A stretch of DNA of 64,000 nucleotides from Microbulbifer celer (GTDB lineage: Bacteria > Pseudomonadota > Gammaproteobacteria > Pseudomonadales > Cellvibrionaceae). A program made the position numbers and the translations under genes. Positions 35,298 through 44,022 of this stretch are shown here, one piece after another (the first letter of the stretch is position 1; each line of letters starts with the position of its first letter). The stretch covers positions 4,007,501 to 4,071,500 of the forward strand of contig NZ_CP087715.1 of the NCBI RefSeq assembly GCF_020991125.1, read 5' to 3'. The notes below the pieces were generated by a model. It did not search any database and was not told where the DNA came from. It worked only from the letters and a program-made list of their open reading frames with translations.

Positions 35298-35747
35298 TCA
35301 AAAGTGCGCCCCCGGGCCTTTCCCGGCCAGCCGATCATCAGGGTTGCGCAACTGGCACGCCTCCAGAGACAAACAGCCACAGCCGATACACTCGCCCAGT
35401 TGATCCCTCAGCTGGGTCAACAGAGTGATGCGGGTGGTCAATTCATCGTGCCAAGAGGCGGAGAGTCGCTGCCAGTCCTCTGCAGTAACCGTGCGCTCGG
35501 TAGGCAGCGTCGCCAGCGCCTCGGCAATTTCACTTAACGGCAGTCCCAGACGCTGAGCCACCTTGATAACGGCTATCCGACGCAGCACATCGCGGTGAAA
35601 CCGCCGCTGGTTACCAGTGTTGCGCCAGCCTTTTATTAGCCCCTGCTGTTCATAGAAATGAATGGTGGATACCGCAACGCCACTGCGGGCCGCCACATCA
35701 CCCACGCTAAGAGGGGCCTGCTTATCGATACGGGTTGCCTTAGACAT
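35298..35747 (-). CDS. soxR: Redox-sensitive transcriptional activator SoxR
   Basis: A MerR-family protein of 149 residues: winged helix at the N-terminus (SVGDVAARSGVAVSTIHFYE), dimerisation helix, and the [2Fe-2S] cluster motif CIGCGCLSLEAC (C-x2-C-x-C-x5-C). Oxidation of the cluster by redox-cycling compounds activates the target promoter. The start at 35747 is preferred for its spacing to GGAG; an ATG one codon upstream is possible. It is divergent from the metallo-beta-lactamase-fold gene, and a near-perfect SoxR box lies in the target's promoter at 35831-35848. Confidence 0.96.
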   Translation of the reverse strand: MSKATRIDKQAPLSVGDVAARSGVAVSTIHFYEQQGLIKGWRNTGNQRRFHRDVLRRIAVIKVAQRLGLPLSEIAEALATLPTERTVTAEDWQRLSASWHDELTTRITLLTQLRDQLGECIGCGCLSLEACQLRNPDDRLAGKGPGAHF

Positions 35748-35826
35748 CATCCTCTCCGTTCCGGTCTCTCATCTCCCAGGCCGGACCCGGGACTTACACC
35801 GTCATAGTCCTGTGCCTGGCAAGCGC

Positions 35827-35857
35827 TTGACCTCAAGTTAACATGAGGTTTTACACT
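35827..35857 (+). promoter_or_regulatory. SoxR-dependent promoter with SoxR box
   Basis: The dyad CCTCAAGTTAACATGAGG (35831-35848) matches the known SoxR operator with one change. It sits between a -35 TTGACC (35827-35832) and a -10 TACACT (35852-35857) separated by 19 bp, the overlong spacer that defines MerR-family-activated promoters. It drives the gene at 35906. Confidence 0.93.
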
Positions 35858-35905
35858 CCACATGTCAATGTTGCCAAATCACTGAATAAAACAGGAGACC
35901 GAACC

Positions 35906-36538
35906 ATGCAAGCCGTTATGCCGGATCTATGGGAAACCGAGACAGAGCATCCCGCCCCGGGGCTGACCACACATGCCTACCTGCTCACCCGCCCGCAGGG
36001 AAATATTCTGTTCTATAACACCAGCTGTCCGAGCGCCTGGCCGGTGATAGAGGAACTGGGTGGCATCACCTGGCAGCTGCTGAGTCATGAAGATGAAGTG
36101 GGCAGTTCGTTAGAGACCATCCGCCAGCGCTTTGGCGCAAAGCTGGGCATCCATGAAGCCGAGCGTGAGGCCGCAGCCAGATTCCGCGAACCGGATCTGC
36201 TGTTCAGCGAACCCGGCCCGCTGTTCGATGGCGTACAGATCATCCCCACCCCTGGCCACACACCGGGGAGCACCTGCTTTCAGGTTATTGGGCAACAGGG
36301 GCTGTGTTACCTGTTCACCGGAGACACCCTCTATCGGGGTAAACATGGCGTATGGCGAGCCGGGATGATTGACGGACACAGCAACCGCTCGCAGTTACGC
36401 AGCAGTCTGCAGCTTTTGCGCACCCTTTCGCCGGACGTGGTGATCTCCAGTGCGTTTACCGGTGAAGCAGGATATCAGCAACTGGCGGGAAACGACTGGC
36501 AGGTGTTGGTAGATACGGCGCTGGATAAGTTGGGTTGA
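35906..36538 (+). CDS. SoxR-controlled metallo-beta-lactamase-fold protein with altered metal site
   Basis: A protein of 210 residues. The ATG at 35906 has a CAGGAG site; the frame is open upstream only because it crosses the SoxR promoter. The fold signatures TPGHTPGSTCF and FTGDTLYRG are present. The usual first metal motif HxHxDH is replaced by SHEDEVG, keeping only the first His, and the usual late His is missing (SSAFTGE). It may bind one metal, or none, so hydrolase activity is doubtful. Control by redox-cycling stress is predicted from its promoter. It is divergent from soxR. Confidence 0.85.
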   Translation: MQAVMPDLWETETEHPAPGLTTHAYLLTRPQGNILFYNTSCPSAWPVIEELGGITWQLLSHEDEVGSSLETIRQRFGAKLGIHEAEREAAARFREPDLLFSEPGPLFDGVQIIPTPGHTPGSTCFQVIGQQGLCYLFTGDTLYRGKHGVWRAGMIDGHSNRSQLRSSLQLLRTLSPDVVISSAFTGEAGYQQLAGNDWQVLVDTALDKLG

Positions 36539-36620
36539 GGTGTATGAGAGCTCTGGCATTGTCCACCGGTAGCGCTGAGTTTGTAGAGTACTGATTGTTC
36601 CTCTTTGAGAACTCAGCGCT

Positions 36621-36983
36621 TCAATCCGCCAGTGGTCGGATGGGGGATGTTCGAAACTTTGTGGTAGCAATGCAGAGCATGCTCCGATTACAGTAGGTTG
36701 CCTTTTCAAACTCGCTGACATTCATAGCAATATGTGGAACATGCGGAAACATAGCAACAGACTTTTCAACCGCCGCTGGTGACAGCTTTGCTCGCTGCTC
36801 AGTGGTTCGATCTTCCATAATGCTGGAAAAAACGTGGACAAAAAGCTCACGCTTTTCGCTAACCAAATACTTAATGTAAAGATTGTCCCGGGCTTTAATA
36901 TTACTGATATCAAACAAGCCAGAGGCAACAGCAACCAAATGAATCTGCTCTGCAGTATATTCCGCAGGGTGGTTTTCCAGCAC
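36621..36983 (-). CDS. Hypothetical protein
   Basis: A possible protein of 120 residues beginning with GTG. Composition is protein-like, with helical segments (IHLVAVASGLFDISNI; LYIKYLVSEKRELFVHVF) and a Cys-containing tail. I recognise no domain. It lies between the SoxR target and tRNA-Phe in the AT-richer stretch. No strong ribosome site is visible, so it may be a fragment. Confidence 0.4.
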   Translation of the reverse strand: MLENHPAEYTAEQIHLVAVASGLFDISNIKARDNLYIKYLVSEKRELFVHVFSSIMEDRTTEQRAKLSPAAVEKSVAMFPHVPHIAMNVSEFEKATYCNRSMLCIATTKFRTSPIRPLAD

Positions 36984-37139
36984 CTAGACTGAGCAGTTGA
37001 CGATAAAATCGTGGAATGGATCTTCCTGTGTACGCTGAATTGCTAATGGTCTAATCGTGGGCGATATGACCCTTGGGGCCTAAGGCGGTATAGCTTCAAC
37101 TTGAGGCTGGAAAAGGGAGGTGTCTAGGAGGCAAGCAAC

Positions 37140-37170
37140 AAAAAAGCCGCACCCTTTCGGGAGCGGCTTT
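37140..37170 (-). terminator. Terminator of tRNA-Phe
   Basis: On the minus strand AAGCCGC pairs with GCGGCTT around a GA-rich loop and is followed by a T-run (A-run at 37137-37145 on the plus strand). It begins directly after the tRNA 3' end. Confidence 0.88.
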
Positions 37171-37175
37171 GGAGA

Positions 37176-37251
37176 TGGTGCCCAGAGGCGGAATCGAACC
37201 ACCGACACGGGGATTTTCAATCCCCTGCTCTACCGACTGAGCTATCTGGGC
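37176..37251 (-). tRNA. tRNA-Phe (GAA)
   Basis: A 76-base cloverleaf on the minus strand. Acceptor GCCCAGA pairs with TCTGGGC, the D-arm is AGCTCAGTCGGTAGAGC, the anticodon loop TTGAAAA carries GAA, the T-arm contains GGTTCGATTCC, and CCA is encoded. Its 3' end faces the accessory stretch at lower coordinates. Confidence 0.97.
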
Positions 37252-37360
37252 TTCGCTTTACGCGGGGCGTCCCCGGTAGCGAGGCGCGTATTAAACCCGC
37301 TCTGCCGGGGGGAGTCAACCCCTTGATTGATAAATAGTTTTCCCGTTTGTAAGCGGTCGC

Positions 37361-37642
37361 TTACTTGTCGTTGCCTTCTTCGGGAACGAAGCCTTCGGCG
37401 GCATCGTAGTCTTCACCGCTCAGGAACTTCTGCATCTGTTCACCGAGATAGGCGCGGGAGGAGGGTTCCATCATGTTGAGGCGTTTTTCGTTGATCAGCA
37501 TGGTCTGGTGGGCCATCCACTCCTGCCAGGCCTTGGCGGATACATTCTCGTAGATGTCCTGACCTTTGGGGCCCGGGAAGGGCGGGTTGGGGAGACCTTC
37601 CAGTTCCTGTTGGTATTTGCGGCAGAAGACGGTGCGGGACAT
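37361..37642 (-). CDS. yggX: Fe(2+)-trafficking protein YggX
   Basis: A protein of 93 residues starting [11 protein letters not shown], with the family motifs [15 protein letters not shown] and [16 protein letters not shown]. The single early Cys (about residue 7) is conserved and implicated in protecting iron-sulfur clusters. The start at 37642 is at the family's usual N-terminus; the frame is open 26 codons further. It follows mutY on the same strand, the common mutY-yggX operon; MutY itself carries a [4Fe-4S] cluster. Confidence 0.96.
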   Translation of the reverse strand: MSRTVFCRKYQQELEGLPNPPFPGPKGQDIYENVSAKAWQEWMAHQTMLINEKRLNMMEPSSRAYLGEQMQKFLSGEDYDAAEGFVPEEGNDK

Positions 37643-37685
37643 GGGTTCTCCAAGTTTATCTGGGAATGGTTTAGCCGGAATTAGT

Positions 37686-38819
37686 TTAGCTGGGCGCCAG
37701 TAAGGGCTCCTGCATGGCAACGAGCTGTTTCACCAGTTTGGCGATGGGCGCCGGCAGCCCCAGGTCCTGTCCGGATCGGGGGCGGTCGAGTTGGCGCAGT
37801 TTATACCAGCCACTGGGTCCTTCTGCCACCTGCGTCGGTTTTGCCGGCAGAGTTATCCACACCGGGTGGATATCCAGATGGAAGTGGGTAAAGGTGTGGC
37901 GCATGGGGGGCAGGGCCTGTACGTCGCCTGCGGTCAGGTCCCGTGATGCCAGCCATTCCTCTGCGCTGGCCTCGCCACCGTCGTCCCCTTCCAGTTGCGG
38001 CGGTATCCACAGTCCGCCCCAGATGCCGGTGGCGGGGCGCTGTTCCAGGTACAGCTCGCCGTCGTGTTCGATCAGCAACAGGGTAGTCTGGCGCTCGGGT
38101 TTTTCCTTTTTCGGTTTCTTGCCCGGGTAATCCGTGGGGTTGCCCTGGGCGCGGGCGATACAGTGATGCTCGAACGGGCAGCGTTCACAGGCGGGTCTGG
38201 ATCGGGTGCACAGGGTGGCGCCCAGATCCATCATCGCCTGGGTGTAATCCCCGGTGCGCTCTTCCGGCGTGTAGCGTTCGGCAATTTCCCACATTTCTCT
38301 GGCCACGGCGGTCTGCCCCGGCCAGCCTTCCACGGCGTGAATACGCGCGAGTACCCGTTTCACATTGCCGTCCAGAATCGCCGCTGACAGCCCCATGCTG
38401 ATACTGGCGATGGCGCCGGCGGTGGAGCGGCCGATACCCGGTAGATCCGCCAGCGCCTCGACGCTGCGGGGAAACTCGCCCCCGTGTTCGTTGACCACCG
38501 TTTGCGCGCATTTGTGTAGATTGCGCGCACGGGCGTAGTAGCCGAGGCCGCTCCAGTGCGCGAGTACGCGGTCCTGGCTCGCGGCGGCCAAGGCCTCAAC
38601 CGTGGGAAAACTTTCCATAAATCTTTGGAAATACGGAATAACCGCCGTGACCTGGGTCTGTTGCAGCATGATTTCAGACACCCATACCCGGTAGGGGTTG
38701 ATGTCCTGCTGCCAGGGCAGGTCGTGGCGGCCGTGTTGGTCGAACCATTTGAACAGCGCGGACTGGAATCGCGCGGGTGTTTTGGGTTTTGCGGGGGCTG
38801 TCGTAGGGGAACTGGGCAT
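37686..38819 (-). CDS. mutY: Adenine DNA glycosylase
   Basis: A protein of 377 residues that removes adenine mispaired with 8-oxoguanine. Helix-hairpin-helix with [12 protein letters not shown] and the catalytic Asp region ([12 protein letters not shown]), catalytic Glu in [10 protein letters not shown], and the [4Fe-4S] ligands C-x6-C-x2-C-x5-C ([17 protein letters not shown]). A C-terminal Nudix-like 8-oxoG-recognition domain follows (about 235-365), with HTFTHFHL. It is followed by yggX, 43 bases away. The short N-terminal extension is Pro/Ala-rich. Confidence 0.97.
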   Translation of the reverse strand: MPSSPTTAPAKPKTPARFQSALFKWFDQHGRHDLPWQQDINPYRVWVSEIMLQQTQVTAVIPYFQRFMESFPTVEALAAASQDRVLAHWSGLGYYARARNLHKCAQTVVNEHGGEFPRSVEALADLPGIGRSTAGAIASISMGLSAAILDGNVKRVLARIHAVEGWPGQTAVAREMWEIAERYTPEERTGDYTQAMMDLGATLCTRSRPACERCPFEHHCIARAQGNPTDYPGKKPKKEKPERQTTLLLIEHDGELYLEQRPATGIWGGLWIPPQLEGDDGGEASAEEWLASRDLTAGDVQALPPMRHTFTHFHLDIHPVWITLPAKPTQVAEGPSGWYKLRQLDRPRSGQDLGLPAPIAKLVKQLVAMQEPLLAPS

Positions 38820-38826
38820 GGGCAGA

Positions 38827-38857
38827 TAAAAAAATGGGCACCTCGGGAGGTGCCCAT
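38827..38857 (-). terminator. Terminator after the AsmA gene
   Basis: On the minus strand ATGGGCACCT pairs with AGGTGCCCAT around a CCCG/CGGG-type tetraloop and is followed by seven T. It lies between the AsmA gene and mutY. Confidence 0.92.
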
Positions 38858-38912
38858 GCTACTGCGTTCTCGGCGTTCGTCATACCGGTGGTTGCCGGGA
38901 TGCCGCGATCGG

Positions 38913-41018
38913 TTACTCGTCTCGGTTGAACAGGCCTTTGAACTTGTCTTTCAGCTTGTCCTTCAGGTCTTCGGTCTTTTCCTTTACCTTGTCGCCGTAC
39001 TTCTTCTCCGCCTGGTACTTCAGTTCTTCGCGGATCAGGTCGTCGATGCGGCGGCTGTCGGGTTTACAGGTGGTGGCGCCGGCGTCGCCGAAGCTGTCTT
39101 TGCAGCGCAGCGGCAGCGGGCGGTTGCGCCAGCGGTCGTTCTGTACCGAGCAGCCATTGTTGGAGGTTTTCTCTCCTACCAGCGCAAGGCCGAGGGCGAA
39201 GTCGAATTCCTGTTTCTGCAGGTTGACGGTGCCGTCGCCGGTCAGCGCAATGTTTTCCACCCCGGCGTTGATGCCATCAACTTTCGCCACATCGCCGTCC
39301 AGATTGACGCTGGCGCGCAGGTCCTGCAGGCGGGTGCGCTGGGGCCATTCCTGTTCCGGCAGTGGGGTTTTCTCGGCGTAGCTCACCAGTTGGCACATGC
39401 CCTTTTCCAGGTTGAATGGTGCCAGGGCCAGCTCCGCCGCGTTCAGCTGTACCGCTGCACGCAGTTGCTTTTGCAGGGCCTGAGTGTCGGCGCCGCTGGT
39501 CTGGGCGACCCAGGTGAGGTCGGTCTTGCCGGACAGGGTGATTTTTTTCTTGTCAGCCGGTTCCGGTTCGTCGCTGGCGAACAGGGCTTCCTGCACTTTG
39601 GAGATCTCTACTCCGGTCAATCCTCCACTCAACTCTGCGCGCGCAGAATCGCCACGGGCGTTGAACACGCCGGTGCTGTTGAGCTCGCCCCCGTAGAGAC
39701 CGGCGGCCAGCTTGTTGAGCTGATAGAGGCCGTTGTTGATGTTGACCGCGAGCTCGGGCTGGTCGATTTCAAAGTCCAGTGCGTGCAGCTTTTTAAGGGT
39801 CAATTGCAGGCGGGCGTTGAAGCCGCGCATGGATTCCAGTGGCAGCGCTACCGGCTGTGCGGCGGCCACATCTTCGCTGAGCTGCTCTTCTTCCGGAGTG
39901 GCAACCGGCGGTGGCAGGTAGTCGTCCACATTCAGCTCTCCGCCATTCAGGGTGAGGCTGACGGTGGGCACATCACCGGCCTGGTAGCCGGCGCTGCCAT
40001 TGAAGGTGTGGTCGTCCAGAGATAGCTGCAGCGGCTCCAGGGTCAGCTGTTTGTCGGTGCCGTTGATGTCGGTTTCGAGCCTGAATTTCTTCAGGGCGTC
40101 GGTGCTCTGGGCCTTGTATTCGCTGCCCACGGCGGCGAGCCAGCCGGTCAGCGGCTCGGCTTCGGCATTGAGGTTGAGCTGTACCTGCCAGGGCGCATCG
40201 GCCTCTACGCGGCGGACATTGCCGCGCAGGGTGAGCTCTGCTTCGGCCCCTTTGCCACTGGTGAGCTTGATATTGGCCGGCTGCAGGCGCAGGCCGTGTA
40301 GCCCTTCGTCGATGGCGAGGGTGCTGTGAATATCGAGTTCGAGTGGCTCGGGGAAATCGCTGGCTGAGAGCGCCGCACTCAGGCGGACATCGCCGGGCTT
40401 GCCACCGGGCACGAGGTTGTCGGCGACAATGCGCAGTTTGTTGACGACGTACTCGGTGCCTGCCTGTTGGTCGCTGTAGCGCAGTACCCCGTCTTCGAGG
40501 CGCAGCTGTTCCAGTGCGATGTGCAGGTCGCTGCCGCTCTGGGTTTCTTCCGTGGCGGGGACGTCCAGTTCCGGGGGCTGCTCTTGTTCAAGTTTGGCGT
40601 CGCGTTCGGCCTTGGCTTCCATGGCGTCGGTGATCAGTTCCCAGTTGCCCTTGCCGTTTTTATCCACGGTGAGTGCAACCTGGGGTCCGAGGAGGACGAT
40701 TTCCTTGGCTTCGATGCGTTTGTTTAGCAGCGGCATCAGCGCTACGCCGACGGCGACTTTGTCTGCTTCCAGCACGGATTCACTGGGCAGGGCCAGGGGG
40801 GCGAGTCTTACGCCATTCAGTTCGAGGGCGATGTTGGGCCAGAGTTGCCAGCCGATGTCGCCGTCGAGGGTGAGGGCAATGCCCTGATCGGCGGCCAGCT
40901 GTACGATTCTGGGTTTGTATTGATTGGCGTCGAGGCTGGAGAGAAACCAGGCGACGGCACCGGCGAGCAGTGCGAAGAGAACAACGAGGGTAATAAGTCC
41001 GCGTTTGATCCAGGCCAT
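38913..41018 (-). CDS. asmA: AsmA family envelope protein
   Basis: A protein of 701 residues with one N-terminal membrane helix (about 8-28) and a long periplasmic beta-rich domain of the AsmA/TamB/VPS13 bridge type, with repeated motifs of about 60 residues (for example LDGDIGWQLWPNIALELNGVRL near the N-terminus). AsmA-like proteins take part in phospholipid transport between membranes. The C-terminal 60 residues are strongly charged (KEKTEDLKDKLKDKFKG), an amphipathic helix. Upstream, within 80 bases of the start, is a palindromic element. Confidence 0.92.
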   Translation of the reverse strand: MAWIKRGLITLVVLFALLAGAVAWFLSSLDANQYKPRIVQLAADQGIALTLDGDIGWQLWPNIALELNGVRLAPLALPSESVLEADKVAVGVALMPLLNKRIEAKEIVLLGPQVALTVDKNGKGNWELITDAMEAKAERDAKLEQEQPPELDVPATEETQSGSDLHIALEQLRLEDGVLRYSDQQAGTEYVVNKLRIVADNLVPGGKPGDVRLSAALSASDFPEPLELDIHSTLAIDEGLHGLRLQPANIKLTSGKGAEAELTLRGNVRRVEADAPWQVQLNLNAEAEPLTGWLAAVGSEYKAQSTDALKKFRLETDINGTDKQLTLEPLQLSLDDHTFNGSAGYQAGDVPTVSLTLNGGELNVDDYLPPPVATPEEEQLSEDVAAAQPVALPLESMRGFNARLQLTLKKLHALDFEIDQPELAVNINNGLYQLNKLAAGLYGGELNSTGVFNARGDSARAELSGGLTGVEISKVQEALFASDEPEPADKKKITLSGKTDLTWVAQTSGADTQALQKQLRAAVQLNAAELALAPFNLEKGMCQLVSYAEKTPLPEQEWPQRTRLQDLRASVNLDGDVAKVDGINAGVENIALTGDGTVNLQKQEFDFALGLALVGEKTSNNGCSVQNDRWRNRPLPLRCKDSFGDAGATTCKPDSRRIDDLIREELKYQAEKKYGDKVKEKTEDLKDKLKDKFKGLFNRDE

Positions 41019-41095
41019 GTAGGCGTGTCCTTTTTCTGGAATATTCGGCTGGGAGTTTGGAGTTGCCTCTGAGGGCTTTGAAAACCCTCAGTGGC

Positions 41096-41209
41096 GGCAC
41101 CGCTGCCGGGTGGAGCCTTGTGAGACACGCCGTGAACCCATCCATGGGGGCTCTTCTAAAACATCCCTGTTTTAGAAGGTCTCACAAGGCTCCACCCGTC
41201 ATCGATGCC
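41096..41209 (-). repeat. Nested palindromic element, copy F
   Basis: Arms 41096-41126 and 41179-41209 pair at about 27 of 31 positions, mismatches being at the outer end. Inner hairpin CTTCTAAAAC (41153-41162) and GTTTTAGAAG (41169-41178); minus-strand loop AGGGAT. The 52-base interior (41127-41178) is identical, on the opposite strand, to that of the copy at 54464-54515, although the arms differ. It lies between asmA and the His-rich receptor gene. Confidence 0.92.
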
Positions 41210-41272
41210 TTCGCATCCGACTAACTCGAATACGAAAACTCCGCAGTTGCGGACTATTGAAGCAGGTGCCGG

Positions 41273-43507
41273 TCAGAAATGAAACCTTACTCCGGCTTCT
41301 ACACTGCGGCCCGGTTCCGGTGCGAAGTCGCGCAGCAGGGAGGTGGCGTTGCGGATCTCTTCATCCAGCAGGTTGCGGGCGCTGGCGAAGACGGTGCCGT
41401 CGCTGCCGGCCAGTTTGAAGTTGTACTGGGCGGTGAGGTCCATGCGGGTGTAGGCCTCGGTGGGCTCCTCGAACGCACCCGGGCGGTCCTGCGCGGTGGC
41501 GTGGGTGTTGCGCCACTGCCAGTTCCAGTTGGCGTAGTCACCGCTGACGGCAAAGCCATAGCGCAGTGGCGGCAGGCGCGGGACCGAGCGGCTCTCGCCG
41601 GCAATCCGGTCGTCGAAGCTGGCGCGTACGCTGTCGCCGAACAGGGTCAGGCTCAGGGTGTCGGCCAGTGGGAACTGCACCGAGGCCTCGGCGCCGTAGA
41701 AGGTGGCGTCGCGGTTCTGGTAGCCGAAGATGTCGAACTCGCTTTCCTCGTCCTCGACGCCGGTGTTGGCAGCGTAGATGTAGTCGCCGATGCGGTTGTA
41801 GAACACATTGGCTTCCACCTTGGCCGCGTGCCAGCCGCTGGCCTCTTGGTTGTGGTGGTGATAGCCCAGCTCCAGGTTGACGGAGTTTTCTTTATCGAGG
41901 GCATCGTCGCCGATCAGGTAGCGGGATTCCGCCAAATGAGCGCCGTCGGCGTAGAGTTCTTCCGCTACCGGTGCGCGCTCGGCGCTGGTGAGGCTGGCGC
42001 TCAGGTGCTGGTGCTCGGCGAGGAAGTACTGCAGCGCGCCAGAGAGACTGACCAGGTTGAAGTCCTGCTCGCGGCCGAACTCGGGATCAATATTGACGTT
42101 CTCCAGGCGCGCACCCAGATCCATGTGCCAGTCGCCCCATTCGCGCTCTTTCATGGTGAAGGCGCCGATGCTGTCAGTAATGGACGGGCGTACAAAGGCC
42201 TCTTCGCCGACGGCGGCAAAGTCCTTGCGCGATAGCTGCAGGCCATAGGCGCCCCGCCATTCACTGCCGTCGTCGTGGGTCAGCTCCACGCGGCCTTCCC
42301 AGGCGTCGTTGGTGAAGCGGGTACCTTCGTGGAAGTGATCGCCGTGGGCTTCCAGTTCCACGTGCTCGTAATTGTTGTGGCCCAGGCGGAAGGTCAGCTT
42401 GTTCCAGTATTCGCTGTTGAAGCGGTGTTCGCCCTTCAGGTCGTAACGGGTCTGGGCCATGTCGATGCGCACGGCGGCCGGGCCTTCTTCTTCCGTGTGT
42501 TCCTCGTGGGCGTGCTCTTCTTCGTGATCGTGTTCTTCCTCGAGCGCGTGATCCTCTTCCCCGTGTTCCTCTTCCCCGTGCTCATCTTCGTGGGTGTGAT
42601 TGTGGGTGCCCAGCGGGATGCCGTAGTTGTTTTCCAGTCGGTTGACGGACAGACCGATAAAGCCGGTTTCGGTCACCCACGAGAGACCGGCGCTACCGCT
42701 CTTGGCGCGGGCGTTGGTGTTGCCGACGAAGCCATCGGTATTGAAGTCAGAGTTGAGCTCGTCTTCGTGGTGTTCTTCTTCGTGCTCTTCATGCGCGTCG
42801 TGGGCGTGCTCTTCGTGTTCGCCGTGCTCGCGGATTGCGAGGCCGGGAATCTCGGTGTTGCCGTTTTCCCGATAGACCCCGTCCAGGTACCAGGCCAGAT
42901 TGCCGGCGCCGCCCTGCAGGCGAAAGACGCCGGCATCCTGACCATTGGCGGTGTCGTGACGCATTTCCACCGCGCCTTCCATCTGTTCCGGCACTTCGGT
43001 GGGGATTCGGCCATCCAGTACATTGACCACGCCGCCGATAGCGCCGCTGCCGTAGCGCAGGGTGGCGGGGCCGCGCAGGATCTCGATGCTCTCCGCCAGC
43101 AATGGCTCGACGCTGGCGGCGTGGTCGGAACTGGTATTGGAGGCGTCGGCGGTATCCAGGTTGTCGTTCAGTACTTTCACCCGGTTGGCGCTCTGGCCGC
43201 GGATGACCGGCAGGCCAACTCCGCCGCCGAAGGAGGCGTTGGCCACACCCAGCTGGCTGTTCAGGGTCTGGCCAAGGGTGGCGGATGCGGCTTTGCGCAG
43301 TTCATCGCCCTTCAGCACGGATACTGGCGCTGCCACGGCGTCTGCGGGCTTTTCCAGCGGTGATACGGTGACATTCACCTCTTCCAGTGCATCTCGCTTA
43401 TCGGAAGCGCCTTTTCCCGCGGTGGTTTGACCAGACGTGGTTTGTGCGGATACAGAAACGGACAGCGCACAGGCAATGGCCAGCGCCAGAGTATTGACTC
43501 GGTACAT
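41273..43507 (-). CDS. His-rich TonB-dependent receptor, probably for zinc (ZnuD-like)
   Basis: An outer-membrane receptor of 744 residues. The start at 43507 (MYRVNTLALAIACALS) gives a normal signal peptide with an AGGAAT site. Plug: VSPLEKPADAVAAPVSVLKG, VIRGQSANRVKVL, EILRGPATLRYGSGAIGGVVNV. Two extracellular loops are packed with His, Glu and Asp (about 240-275 and 310-345, e.g. HEEHAHDAHEEHEEEHH), as in ZnuD-type zinc receptors. The barrel ends in SVEAGVRFHF. A small His-containing exported protein is encoded just upstream in the same direction. I saw no clear Zur box. Confidence 0.93.
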   Translation of the reverse strand: MYRVNTLALAIACALSVSVSAQTTSGQTTAGKGASDKRDALEEVNVTVSPLEKPADAVAAPVSVLKGDELRKAASATLGQTLNSQLGVANASFGGGVGLPVIRGQSANRVKVLNDNLDTADASNTSSDHAASVEPLLAESIEILRGPATLRYGSGAIGGVVNVLDGRIPTEVPEQMEGAVEMRHDTANGQDAGVFRLQGGAGNLAWYLDGVYRENGNTEIPGLAIREHGEHEEHAHDAHEEHEEEHHEDELNSDFNTDGFVGNTNARAKSGSAGLSWVTETGFIGLSVNRLENNYGIPLGTHNHTHEDEHGEEEHGEEDHALEEEHDHEEEHAHEEHTEEEGPAAVRIDMAQTRYDLKGEHRFNSEYWNKLTFRLGHNNYEHVELEAHGDHFHEGTRFTNDAWEGRVELTHDDGSEWRGAYGLQLSRKDFAAVGEEAFVRPSITDSIGAFTMKEREWGDWHMDLGARLENVNIDPEFGREQDFNLVSLSGALQYFLAEHQHLSASLTSAERAPVAEELYADGAHLAESRYLIGDDALDKENSVNLELGYHHHNQEASGWHAAKVEANVFYNRIGDYIYAANTGVEDEESEFDIFGYQNRDATFYGAEASVQFPLADTLSLTLFGDSVRASFDDRIAGESRSVPRLPPLRYGFAVSGDYANWNWQWRNTHATAQDRPGAFEEPTEAYTRMDLTAQYNFKLAGSDGTVFASARNLLDEEIRNATSLLRDFAPEPGRSVEAGVRFHF

Positions 43508-43584
43508 GTAATTTATTCCTGTCACGGACAGGCAGCGGCCACCCAAAAGGCCGGTGCCGGCAAAAACTTATAATCGTGTGTTGT

Positions 43585-43875
43585 TTAGTGGTGTGACAGG
43601 AGCGCGGGAGGGCCGCGGGCGGACTGGCGCTCCGGCTGGCAATCGTAGGCCACCGGGGCCTGCTGATGGTTGTACAGCGGCGCCAGGTCGGGTGTAGTGA
43701 AGGTAAACTCAGTAGCCGCGGGCGCGGGCACGTGGTTACCGGACAGCTCGCACAGCTTGTGGGACGGGTCATCGATATGAATATGCTCAGCCAGCACCGG
43801 CTGCGCGCTGATAAACGCGAGCAGCAGGACCAGAGTGGCCCAGATGCGGGTTGTGTGGCTGGGGAACTTATTCAT
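43585..43875 (-). CDS. Small exported protein upstream of the zinc-type receptor
   Basis: A protein of 96 residues. The start at 43875 (MNKFPSHTTRIW) is followed by a hydrophobic segment and cleavage near PVLAEH. The mature protein starts HIHIDDPSHKLCELSGNH, with His and Cys residues suited to metal binding, and ends in ALLSHH. Other in-frame ATGs lie at 43887 and 43917. No family is recognised. The 78-base gap to the receptor suggests an operon, so a metal-handling role is likely but inferred. Confidence 0.7.
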   Translation of the reverse strand: MNKFPSHTTRIWATLVLLLAFISAQPVLAEHIHIDDPSHKLCELSGNHVPAPAATEFTFTTPDLAPLYNHQQAPVAYDCQPERQSARGPPALLSHH

Positions 43876-44022
43876 GCGCGGTATCATATTTGATCGGGCG
43901 GCTGAATCAAGTTTCATCTGACACTATCGCGCAAATTCTGCCTTAATTGAGCGTATAATTCGCGCCTTCTGTCTCAGTGGGAGCAAGTTGCCTCTCACAC
44001 AGCAATCAAGGATGTAGATCCC

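Noticed and set aside
37176..37251. tRNA-Phe as a certain island attachment site
   Set aside because: No repeat of the tRNA 3' end and no integrase are found in the neighbouring accessory stretch.
38556..40025. Plus-strand frame of 489 codons opposite mutY and asmA
   Set aside because: It spans two genes and their terminator on the other strand, so it cannot be a natural gene.
43876..44022. Zur box before the small His protein and zinc-type receptor
   Set aside because: Only a short, weak dyad near ATCATATTTGAT is present; it does not match known Zur operators.
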